Origin: CAZSWS01 sp964610765
Lineage (GTDB): Bacteria; Bacteroidota; Bacteroidia; Bacteroidales; Tannerellaceae
Reading direction: 5' to 3'
DNA: 11,689 nucleotides
Assembly: GCA_964610765.1 (NCBI GenBank)
Contig: CAZSWS010000081.1
Coordinates: forward strand, 1-11,689
In this document: piece by piece, positions 1-5,840 of the stretch
Numbering within the stretch: the first letter of the stretch is position 1
How the letters are laid out: each line of letters starts with the position of its first letter
The notes under the pieces: model-generated
Told to the model about the DNA's origin: nothing
The model's database searches: none
What the model saw: only the letters and a program-made list of their open reading frames with translations
Translations under genes and position numbers: made by a program

Positions 1-71
1 CCTAAATATCCCAGCCAGGCAATGATAAAGAAATAGACAATGACTATAAGTCCCAGTAGTAATGTATTCAT
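1..71 (-). CDS. Sodium:solute symporter (SSS family), N-terminal fragment
   Basis: An ATG at 69-71 opens a frame that runs off the window start, so only 23 full codons are visible. The peptide begins MNTLLLGLIVIVYFF and continues IIAWLGYLG: one long hydrophobic segment with almost no charged residues. This matches the first membrane helix of sodium:solute symporters (SSS family, the group that includes acetate/pyruvate-type permeases), which import small carboxylates, amino acids or sugars with Na+ across the inner membrane. Its place directly after a 41-aa single-helix protein supports this, because such small proteins commonly precede SSS transporters. It starts 31 nt after the stop of that small gene and is probably the last visible gene of the paaK cluster. 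The family call rests on 23 residues plus context; the substrate is unknown. Confidence 0.6.
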   Translation of the reverse strand, partial: MNTLLLGLIVIVYFFIIAWLGYL

Positions 72-102
72 TTGGTTTTACGTAATAATAAGAGGTAAGT
101 AA

Positions 103-228
103 CTATAATTCTTCATCCGGACCGTCTTCTTTGTTCCAGTTTTTGATGCCATACCAAAGTGCAAAGACAAGACAAGCGAAAGACAGCAGATAGGGCAGAA
201 TTATTCCTAGGTCGGTGATGCCAAACAT
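103..228 (-). CDS. Small single-helix protein, symporter small accessory type (41 aa)
   Basis: A 41-codon gene starts at ATG 226-228 and stops with TAG at 103-105. The protein begins MFGITDLGI, has one hydrophobic segment at about residues 6-27 (rich in L, F, A, C, Y and W), then YGIKNWNKEDGPDEEL, a charged, acidic tail. One membrane helix with a short polar tail, placed immediately before an SSS symporter, fits the small proteins annotated in public genomes as symporter small accessory protein; that name is from memory of the family. By analogy it may bind and stabilise or tune the transporter, as YjcH-like partners are thought to do for ActP-type permeases, but this is inference. It lies 13 nt after the ACT gene and 31 nt before the symporter, so co-transcription is very likely. 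There is no in-frame ATG in the gap upstream and no clear Shine-Dalgarno. Confidence 0.8.
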   Translation of the reverse strand: MFGITDLGIILPYLLSFACLVFALWYGIKNWNKEDGPDEEL

Positions 229-241
229 GGGGTAAATGTAT

Positions 242-667
242 TTATAGGTGTTTAAGTTGCTCTTCTTTAAGCGTAACTAAGCCTTCCTTTTTAATCACTT
301 CAAGTGCTCCTCTTCGGTCGCTTGTACGTACAATTAATATCGATTTGTCATCAATGCAAAAGCAATACATATATTGAATGCCAATGCCTGCTAAGGTAAA
401 CTTGTTAAGGGCTGTTGCAAAACTGCCGGCACGAGGATCGGTTACGATAGCTATAACATCGGTCAAATTAGCACCAACGCTGTGCTCTTTCAATATTTGA
501 TAGGCTACCAGTGGCTCACTGACAATCATTCGTAGAATGCCATACTCGCTGGTGTCTGCAACAGTTGCTGTAATAATTCGGATGTTTTCTTTGCTCAGCA
601 TGAAAAGAATCTCGCTGAGTTTTCCATCTCTATTTTCCAGAAATACTGAGATTTGATTGATAGTCAT
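242..667 (-). CDS. Tandem ACT-domain protein (amino-acid-binding type)
   Basis: The 141-aa protein consists of two ACT domains and no enzyme domain. ACT1 covers about residues 3-68 and opens ISVFLENRDGKLSEI, the usual first strand and helix. ACT2 covers about 71-135, opens VIAIVTDPRAGSFATAL and continues to the conserved GIGIQYMYCF strand. ACT domains bind small ligands, mostly amino acids, at dimer interfaces and often regulate amino acid metabolism. Free-standing two-ACT proteins next to phenylacetate-CoA ligase genes are common in Bacteroidales and in anaerobes that make or use aryl acids. Here the gene starts 16 nt after the paaK stop and ends 13 nt before the small membrane protein gene, so it sits inside one operon. 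A ligand such as phenylalanine or another aromatic compound is an inference from this neighbourhood; nothing in the sequence fixes it. Confidence 0.9.
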   Translation of the reverse strand: MTINQISVFLENRDGKLSEILFMLSKENIRIITATVADTSEYGILRMIVSEPLVAYQILKEHSVGANLTDVIAIVTDPRAGSFATALNKFTLAGIGIQYMYCFCIDDKSILIVRTSDRRGALEVIKKEGLVTLKEEQLKHL

Positions 668-683
668 TTTGCTTTATTTTAGA

Positions 684-1985
684 TTATAAGGTTCTTAAAT
701 CTTTAACTCTTACTGCTTTCCCTTCTTGTTGAGGAAGCGTATTCTTGCTAAGTAGTTTGATTGAAGGAGTAATGAGCAATTCGTCTTTTAGTTGTCTGAT
801 AATGTTTTTAGTCAACTGTTGTAATGCTCTGTAATCGTCCGTGAACAAGTCACTAAGTTCTACTTCAATCATCATTTCATCTCCGGTTTCTCTCGTCTTC
901 AAGGTAATTAGGTAGTTTGAACCCAGTTCGTTGAAGTTCATGAGTATTTTCTCAATTTGTATGGGGAATATATTGACCCCTTTTAGGATAATCATATCGT
1001 CGCTTCTTCCTTTGAAGCGGTCTATTCTTCGATGTGTTCGTCCGCAGGGGCAGCTACCCGGAATGAACCGTGTTAAGTCTCTGGTGCGGTAGCGAATTAA
1101 AGGCATTGCTTCCCGATTGATGGTGGTCAGCACCAGTTCGCCTACTTCGCCTTCTTCAACCGGTTGTAACGTTTCGGGGTTGATGATTTCCGGAATTACA
1201 TAGTCTTCCCAAATGTGTAAACCGTTTTGCTCAAGACATTCGAAAGCAACACCCGGACCGTTCATCTCAGACATTCCAAAGCAGTTGTAAGCCTTGACGC
1301 CGAGTAGGTTTTCGATTCGTTTTCTTTGTTGTTCTGAATGTGGTTCAGCACCAATGCATATTGTTTTTAGTTTTGTGTCGGTTTGTGGATTTATACCCAT
1401 ATCCAGAAAGACTTCAGCAAGTCGCGTTGCATAACTTGGGATGATATGCAGGCAAGTTGTGCCATAGTCCATGATGAATTTAATCTGGCGTTTCGTATTT
1501 CCGGCGGCAGCGGGAACAGTAAGTGCTCCAAGCTTTTCAGCTCCATATTGAAAGCCCAGTCCGCCGGTAAACATACCATATCCGGAAGTGTTTTGGAATA
1601 TATCCGTATCTCTAATGCCCACCATATACATGCAGCGTGCTACTTGGTTGGCCCATTCTTCGAGGTCTTTGGCAGAATGTAAAACGACAGTCGGATTGCC
1701 GGTTGTTCCACTAGATGAATGGATGCGTATACACTTTTTTAGGTCGACAGCTGCCATTCCGAAAGGATAATTATTTCTTAAATCATCTTTGGTAGTAAAA
1801 GGGAACTTGTTTAAATCGTTCAGTGAGTGTATGCTGTCGGCTGAAAGATTGTGCTTCTTTAGCATCTTTTTGTAAAAGGGTGAGTGTGATGCCTGCTCTA
1901 TTGTTTCACGTAGTCTGACTGTTTGCAGATCATCTAAGAGAGGACGTTTCATCGTCTCAATTTCTTCTTGCCAAAAATTATTCAT
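684..1985 (-). CDS. paaK: Phenylacetate-CoA ligase
   Basis: The 433-aa length is normal for PaaK-type members of the ANL superfamily of adenylating enzymes, which join an aryl acid such as phenylacetate to CoA using ATP, giving AMP and pyrophosphate in the cytoplasm. The nucleotide loop SSSGTTGNP is at about 90-98, GAEPHSE at 212-218, the adenine-pocket motif CFGMSE at 235-240, RYRTRDL at 298-304, a CPCGR stretch at 312-316, and the hinge region GRSDDMIILKGVNIFP at 327-342. The C-terminal lid ends with QQEGKAVRV, where K423 is the likely catalytic lysine. The start at 1983-1985 gives MNNFWQEEIE, the usual PaaK beginning. It is the first gene of a tight cluster with an ACT protein, a tiny membrane protein and an SSS symporter. 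In gut Bacteroidales the physiological direction may be either activation of aryl acids or an energy-linked step of aromatic amino acid turnover; the exact substrate (phenylacetate or indoleacetate) cannot be read from sequence. Confidence 0.95.
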   Translation of the reverse strand: MNNFWQEEIETMKRPLLDDLQTVRLRETIEQASHSPFYKKMLKKHNLSADSIHSLNDLNKFPFTTKDDLRNNYPFGMAAVDLKKCIRIHSSSGTTGNPTVVLHSAKDLEEWANQVARCMYMVGIRDTDIFQNTSGYGMFTGGLGFQYGAEKLGALTVPAAAGNTKRQIKFIMDYGTTCLHIIPSYATRLAEVFLDMGINPQTDTKLKTICIGAEPHSEQQRKRIENLLGVKAYNCFGMSEMNGPGVAFECLEQNGLHIWEDYVIPEIINPETLQPVEEGEVGELVLTTINREAMPLIRYRTRDLTRFIPGSCPCGRTHRRIDRFKGRSDDMIILKGVNIFPIQIEKILMNFNELGSNYLITLKTRETGDEMMIEVELSDLFTDDYRALQQLTKNIIRQLKDELLITPSIKLLSKNTLPQQEGKAVRVKDLRTL

Positions 1986-2024
1986 TATATCCGCTTGATA
2001 AAAAGGGTTTCAAATATTAAACTG

Positions 2025-2032
2025 CAAAAGTA
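2025..2032 (-). promoter_or_regulatory. Candidate -7 box of the paaK operon promoter
   Basis: Read on the minus strand this is TACTTTTG, a full match to the Bacteroides -7 consensus TAnnTTTG. It lies about 40 nt before the paaK start, giving a leader of about 35 nt. I find no TTTG -33 element at the usual 19-21 nt spacing; a palindrome occupies the spacer instead. A second, weaker box (AATATTTG on the minus strand, 2011-2018) lies nearer the gene. The missing -33 box may mean the promoter needs an activator, or that the match is chance in AT-rich DNA. Confidence 0.45.
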
Positions 2033-2033
2033 G

Positions 2034-2049
2034 TTCTTATTTGTAAGAA
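2034..2049. promoter_or_regulatory. Perfect palindrome, possible operator in the paaK promoter
   Basis: TTCTTA at 2034-2039 and TAAGAA at 2044-2049 form a perfect 6+6 bp inverted repeat around a TTTG centre. It begins two bases upstream of the candidate -7 box and fills the -7/-33 spacer, a typical position for a repressor or activator site. As RNA it would be a weak AT-rich hairpin with no U-tract, so a DNA-binding site is the more natural reading. No regulator gene lies in the window to match it. Confidence 0.35.
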
Positions 2050-2133
2050 TACCTTTAATTATTCTATCAAATTCATGAAAAGTGCCTGCGAGAAATACTA
2101 TAAAGTAATAAATTGGAAGAAAAGGATGGGTGT

Positions 2134-3150
2134 TTACAGCTCGGAATAGTGTTTTTTCCCTTTGAGGTAATAATCCATTAAAAGGGGAGTCTTTTTGACT
2201 TGTTCAATGTCGTCAACGATTGTCAGTCGTAGATTTTCTTCACGAGTTTGGGCATAAGAGGCTTTCATCTTATTAAACTGCCTTCTTCCTTCTAAAATAG
2301 CTTTTGCATTTTTGGGATGACCGGTAAGTATGGATTGAACGGCTGCCATTCTGTCTAACCAAAAACGAATCCTCATTACCTTTTTCAAATCTTTTTCCGG
2401 CAGATTCTTGTAGAGCATCAGTAGGTTGTTTCGGAAATTAAGCAAGGTCTTTCTAGGATTGGAAGCATCTAATGTCGCACCACCCACGTGATATACGATG
2501 GAGTCGGGTATGCACACAACCCGATATCCTCTGGAGCGTAGTCGCCAACAAAGGTCAATCTCTTCTTGATGCGAAAAGAAGCGACCGTCTAGTCCGCCTT
2601 CTTTCTTATACACTTCGGTGCGAATAAACAGACAAGCGCCGGATGCCCATAAAATTTCGGCAGGCGTGTCATATTGTCCCTTGTCTTGTTCCACCTGATC
2701 AAACACCCGACCGCGGCAAAAAGGATATCCATACTTGTCTATATAGCCACCTGCTGCTCCGGCATATTCAAAATAGCTTTTGTCTTTGTAATCCAGGATT
2801 TTAGGTTGAATAGCTGCAATACCTGCATGTTGGTCAAAAGTTGCTATCGGTTGGTCAAGCCACCCGGGTGTAACTTCGATATCACTGTTGAGCAGGACGG
2901 TTATTTCATGGTTGACGTGTTGCAGAGCTTGGTTATAACCTTCTGCGAAGCCGTAGTTTTTATCTAATGCAATGATGTCTACAGAAGGGAATTGCTCTTT
3001 TAGCAACTGGATGGATCCATCGGTCGATCCGTTATCAGCTACAATGATGTCTGCCACTTCGGAGGGTGTGTGGGTAATAACAGCAGGGAGAAACTGTTTT
3101 AAAAGTTTTTCTCCGTTCCAGTTAAGAATGACAACAGCTACCTTTTTCAT
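2134..3150 (-). CDS. GT2 family glycosyltransferase (rhamnosyltransferase-like)
   Basis: The 338-aa protein has a GT-A fold of family GT2 over about residues 1-230. The N-terminus is KKVAVVILNWNGE (nucleotide-binding strand), followed by VADNGSTDGS at 37-46, NSDIEV at 88-93 (the DxD-like metal and nucleotide-sugar site), WASGACLFIR at 168-177 and the acceptor-side HQEEIDLCWRLRSRG at 194-208 with the catalytic-base type acidic residues. A basic, helical tail of about 100 residues follows, without a clear membrane helix, so the enzyme is probably a peripheral cytoplasmic-face protein. Homologues of this layout transfer rhamnose or related sugars to lipid-linked or surface glycans; the donor is not evident here. 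Its start codon overlaps the acyltransferase stop (ATGA, 3147-3150), which implies translational coupling and a shared pathway. It is the last gene of the tkt cluster. Confidence 0.88.
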   Translation of the reverse strand: MKKVAVVILNWNGEKLLKQFLPAVITHTPSEVADIIVADNGSTDGSIQLLKEQFPSVDIIALDKNYGFAEGYNQALQHVNHEITVLLNSDIEVTPGWLDQPIATFDQHAGIAAIQPKILDYKDKSYFEYAGAAGGYIDKYGYPFCRGRVFDQVEQDKGQYDTPAEILWASGACLFIRTEVYKKEGGLDGRFFSHQEEIDLCWRLRSRGYRVVCIPDSIVYHVGGATLDASNPRKTLLNFRNNLLMLYKNLPEKDLKKVMRIRFWLDRMAAVQSILTGHPKNAKAILEGRRQFNKMKASYAQTREENLRLTIVDDIEQVKKTPLLMDYYLKGKKHYSEL

Positions 3151-4034
3151 GCATCTTCATGTTTATGTTTCCACCTTTTATGGGTCCAAAGCCAATAGGC
3201 AGGATCTCGTAAGATGGATTGTTCCATTTTTCGAGCATACTGTTCTGTAATCCAGTTGTCCGGTGTTTCTTTGGGATTGTCAGTCATTAAAACAAAATCG
3301 ACTGTATAGTATCCTCGCTTAATCTTTTTCACATCGAGAAAGATAACAGGAATGTTCAGTTTCTTAGCAATACGTTCCGGACCATTTAAGATAGGAGTGT
3401 CTTGGTTTAGGAACTGAGTCCAGTAGTGTAGATTGTTTTTACTGGGTGTTTGGTCTGATATGAAAATGACTAAGCTTCTTGTGTTTTCTTTTTTGAGTTT
3501 GAAAATGTCCCGAAATGTATCGTTTTTCTTTATCCCATAGGCCCCGTAACGTGTGCGCAAATAGATAAAAAGCTTGTCAAAGGCTTTGTTGGTCAGTGGA
3601 CGGTAAATTTGATGTATTTGTACATCATCAAATCGAGCCGGTGAGGCACTGAACCATTCCCAGTTTCCATAGTGACCCATGAGCAACATAAACGTGTTAT
3701 TGTTTTGAGCCAAATATGGTTCTATTAGTTCCGGATTAGTGATGTGGGCTCGCCGTAAAGCCTCCTTGACAGGTAAGTGCGCTAGTTTGATCGTTTCTAC
3801 AATGTAGTCAGAGAAATGATGGTAAAATCTTTTTTCCAATTGCTTTAACTCCTGAACGCTTTTTTCCGGAAAAGAAGCTTGCATATTTCTTCGCACAATC
3901 CTCAGCCGATAACCTACTATTTTATATATAAGTACATAAAGCACGTCTGAAAGTATATATAAAATACGCATAGGAAGTATGGCATGAACTTTGACCCAAG
4001 CAAATAAAATGCCATATAGTAGCTTTGTTCCCAT
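3147..4034 (-). CDS. LpxL/HtrB-like lysophospholipid/lipid A acyltransferase
   Basis: The 295-aa protein matches the LpxL/HtrB late-acyltransferase family, which moves acyl chains from acyl carrier protein to lipid A precursors or similar lipids at the inner face of the inner membrane. An N-terminal hydrophobic segment at about 5-40 anchors it. The catalytic HX4E motif is GHYGNWEW at 120-127 (H121, E126). Further family blocks are ISDQTPS at 192-198, FLNQDTPILNGPERIAKKLNIPV at 208-230 and the C-terminal YWLWTHKRWK at 280-289. The length is slightly under the roughly 305 aa of E. coli LpxL. It starts 5 nt after mtaB and its stop overlaps the start of the GT2 gene by 4 nt. The acceptor could be lipid A or another envelope lipid such as an aminolipid; Bacteroidales genomes carry several paralogues, so lpxL is not assigned. 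Confidence 0.88.
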   Translation of the reverse strand: MGTKLLYGILFAWVKVHAILPMRILYILSDVLYVLIYKIVGYRLRIVRRNMQASFPEKSVQELKQLEKRFYHHFSDYIVETIKLAHLPVKEALRRAHITNPELIEPYLAQNNNTFMLLMGHYGNWEWFSASPARFDDVQIHQIYRPLTNKAFDKLFIYLRTRYGAYGIKKNDTFRDIFKLKKENTRSLVIFISDQTPSKNNLHYWTQFLNQDTPILNGPERIAKKLNIPVIFLDVKKIKRGYYTVDFVLMTDNPKETPDNWITEQYARKMEQSILRDPAYWLWTHKRWKHKHEDA

Positions 4035-4039
4035 ATCGC

Positions 4040-5356
4040 CTAGATTAATTCAGCTACTAAAGCAGTGTGATCGTCATTCCATTTTCGTAAAACAACAGTA
4101 GATACGTTGTTAATGAGTGAGGGGGTATAGGCTATTTCTGTCTTGATATAGTTCTCAGTAAATCCATGCATGAAGTTTCCTCGTTTTGTATGCTCAAAGA
4201 GCACACTGGCAGTTTCTCCAATATGATTTTCATAGAATGCCCGAAGCTTGCTGTCAGACAAGTCTAGTAGACGCTTGCTTCTTTCGTGTTTAGCTTGTGA
4301 ATCAACGGAGTGATCTATTTCAAGTGCTTTTGTTCCCGGACGTTCTGAGTAGCTGAATACGTGTAGTTGGGTAATGTCTAAACTTTCAATAAAGCGGAAT
4401 GCATCATCGAAAAAGGCATCTGTTTCCCCACGAGTTCCTACAATAACGTCTACACCAATAAAAGCATGAGGAATGACTTCCTTTATATAGGCAATCCGAT
4501 CGCGAAACAGTGCGGTGTCATACTTTCGCTTCATAAGTTTCAGTACATCATCGCTTCCGCTTTGTAAGGGAATATGAAAATGAGGAGCAAAGCGTTTGCT
4601 CTCAGCAACAAAGTCAATCACTTCATGGGTAATCAGGTTGGGTTCGATGGAAGAAATGCGGTAGCGTTCAATGCCGTCTACTTCATCAAGTGCCTTGATT
4701 AAATCAATAAAGGTTTCATTAGTTGTTTTGCCAAAGTCGCCAATGTTTACACCTGTTAATACAATTTCTTTTCCACCCTCAGATGCCACTTGCCGGGCTT
4801 GCTTTACCAAACTTTCTATGCTGCCATTTCGACTTCTTCCACGGGCATACGGAATGGTACAATAGGTGCAATAATAGTCGCATCCATCTTGTATCTTAAG
4901 GAAATGGCGTGTGCGATCGTCAGAAGAGCAGGAGGGAGAGAAGTGAAGAATATCTTTGGGGCGTGTGACAAAGATAGAACTACTGTCATTTGTGTTAAGC
5001 TTGTCCAGATATGTTAAGACGTCTAACTTTTCACCTGATCCGAGTACCAGGTCTACTCCATCTATTTGAGAGACTTCTTCCGGCTTTAACTGGGCATAGC
5101 AGCCCGTTACAATGACATAAGCTTTGGGATGTTGTTTATGAATCTTTCGAATGGCTTGTCTACATTTCTTATCAGCCAATTCAGTAACCGAACAAGTGTT
5201 TATGATGCAAATGTCGGCGCTTTCGCCACTTCGCACTTTACGTATTCCTTGTTCATGAAGTATTTTGCCAATCGCAGATGTTTCAGCAAAATTAAGTTTG
5301 CAGCCTAACGTATAGTAGGCTGCAGTTTTATGTTCAAAAGTATTTTTATCTATCAT
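4040..5356 (-). CDS. mtaB: tRNA (t6A37 C2)-methylthiotransferase MtaB
   Basis: MtaB is a radical-SAM enzyme that converts t6A to ms2t6A at position 37 of ANN-decoding tRNAs, supporting accurate decoding. The 438-aa protein has the three methylthiotransferase domains in order. The N-terminal Fe-S domain has C19 (in YTLGCKLNFAE), C55 (NTCSV) and C86 (TGCYAQ). The radical-SAM core has the CX3CX2C cluster CDYYCTYC at 159-166, then TGVNIGDFG at 201-209 and HIPLQSGSD at 261-269. A C-terminal TRAM-like RNA-binding domain covers about 378-438. TLGCK followed by LNFAE rather than the MiaB or RimO signatures points to MtaB. It lies 33 nt after rpiB and 5 nt before the acyltransferase gene. A housekeeping tRNA enzyme inside a cluster with sugar-phosphate and envelope genes suggests growth-linked co-expression, not a shared pathway. 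Confidence 0.95.
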   Translation of the reverse strand: MIDKNTFEHKTAAYYTLGCKLNFAETSAIGKILHEQGIRKVRSGESADICIINTCSVTELADKKCRQAIRKIHKQHPKAYVIVTGCYAQLKPEEVSQIDGVDLVLGSGEKLDVLTYLDKLNTNDSSSIFVTRPKDILHFSPSCSSDDRTRHFLKIQDGCDYYCTYCTIPYARGRSRNGSIESLVKQARQVASEGGKEIVLTGVNIGDFGKTTNETFIDLIKALDEVDGIERYRISSIEPNLITHEVIDFVAESKRFAPHFHIPLQSGSDDVLKLMKRKYDTALFRDRIAYIKEVIPHAFIGVDVIVGTRGETDAFFDDAFRFIESLDITQLHVFSYSERPGTKALEIDHSVDSQAKHERSKRLLDLSDSKLRAFYENHIGETASVLFEHTKRGNFMHGFTENYIKTEIAYTPSLINNVSTVVLRKWNDDHTALVAELI

Positions 5357-5371
5357 GAAAAATGTGGAGAC

Positions 5372-5399
5372 TCCGGTCTACTACTCTTTTTATACCGGA
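5372..5399 (-). other. Possible stem-loop across the rpiB stop
   Basis: TCCGGT at 5372-5377 and ACCGGA at 5394-5399 can pair as a 6-bp stem with four G-C pairs and a 16-nt loop; the rpiB stop codon (5390-5392) lies in the loop. Only a short UUUUU run lies beyond it in the 33-nt gap before mtaB. It could be an mRNA processing or weak attenuation point separating tkt-rpiB from the rest, or chance. Confidence 0.25.
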
Positions 5400-5821
5400 A
5401 TTTTATCTATACGTTTTTGATGTCTTCCTCCTTCAAAATCGGTAGCTAGGAATGTTGCAACCATCTTGTCAGCTTCTTCCGTCTCAAGAAATCGACCGGG
5501 CAAAACTAATATGTTTGCATCGTTATGTAGTCGTGAAAGCTGGGAAATCTCAGTATCCCAGCAAAGAGCTGCTCTTATTCCTTGATGTTTGTTGAGTGTC
5601 ATAGCCATACCATTGCCGGTGCCACAAGAAGTTATACCCGGGTATACTTCTCCTTTTTCGACAGCTATAGCTAAAGGATGTGCATAGTCAGGATAGTCTA
5701 CGCTTTCGTCAGAGTAAGTTCCATAGTCTTTGTAAAGAATGCCTTTTTCATCCAGTTGCTTTTTGATATGCTCTTTTAGCTCGTAACCGGCGTGGTCGCT
5801 GCATAGTCCAATTGGTATCAT
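5390..5821 (-). CDS. rpiB: Ribose-5-phosphate isomerase B
   Basis: RpiB interconverts ribose 5-phosphate and ribulose 5-phosphate in the non-oxidative pentose phosphate branch in the cytoplasm. The 143-aa length is standard for the RpiB/LacAB family. Visible signatures are CSDHAGYELK at 7-16 (D9, H10), DYPDYAHPLA at 42-51, the catalytic SCGTGNGMAM at 65-74 with the general-base cysteine C66, WDTEISQLSRLHNDANIL at 88-105 with H99 and N100, and the phosphate-contacting basic GGRHQKR at 131-137. The gene follows transketolase by 19 nt and precedes mtaB by 33 nt. Adjacent tkt and rpiB make functional sense: both act on the same pentose phosphate pool, giving ribose for nucleotides and routing dietary pentoses into glycolysis. 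An allose-6-phosphate isomerase role is possible in this family but less likely beside transketolase. Confidence 0.95.
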   Translation of the reverse strand: MIPIGLCSDHAGYELKEHIKKQLDEKGILYKDYGTYSDESVDYPDYAHPLAIAVEKGEVYPGITSCGTGNGMAMTLNKHQGIRAALCWDTEISQLSRLHNDANILVLPGRFLETEEADKMVATFLATDFEGGRHQKRIDKIPV

Positions 5822-5840
5822 ATGCTTATTATTTTAGTTG

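Noticed and set aside
1383..1770. Plus-strand and alternative-frame open frames inside paaK
   Set aside because: They lie wholly within a strongly supported gene, show no domain-like pattern and have compositions expected of antisense frames.
2674..3250. Plus-strand open frames across the GT2 and acyltransferase genes
   Set aside because: Antisense shadows of two well-supported genes; the translations have no coherent motif.
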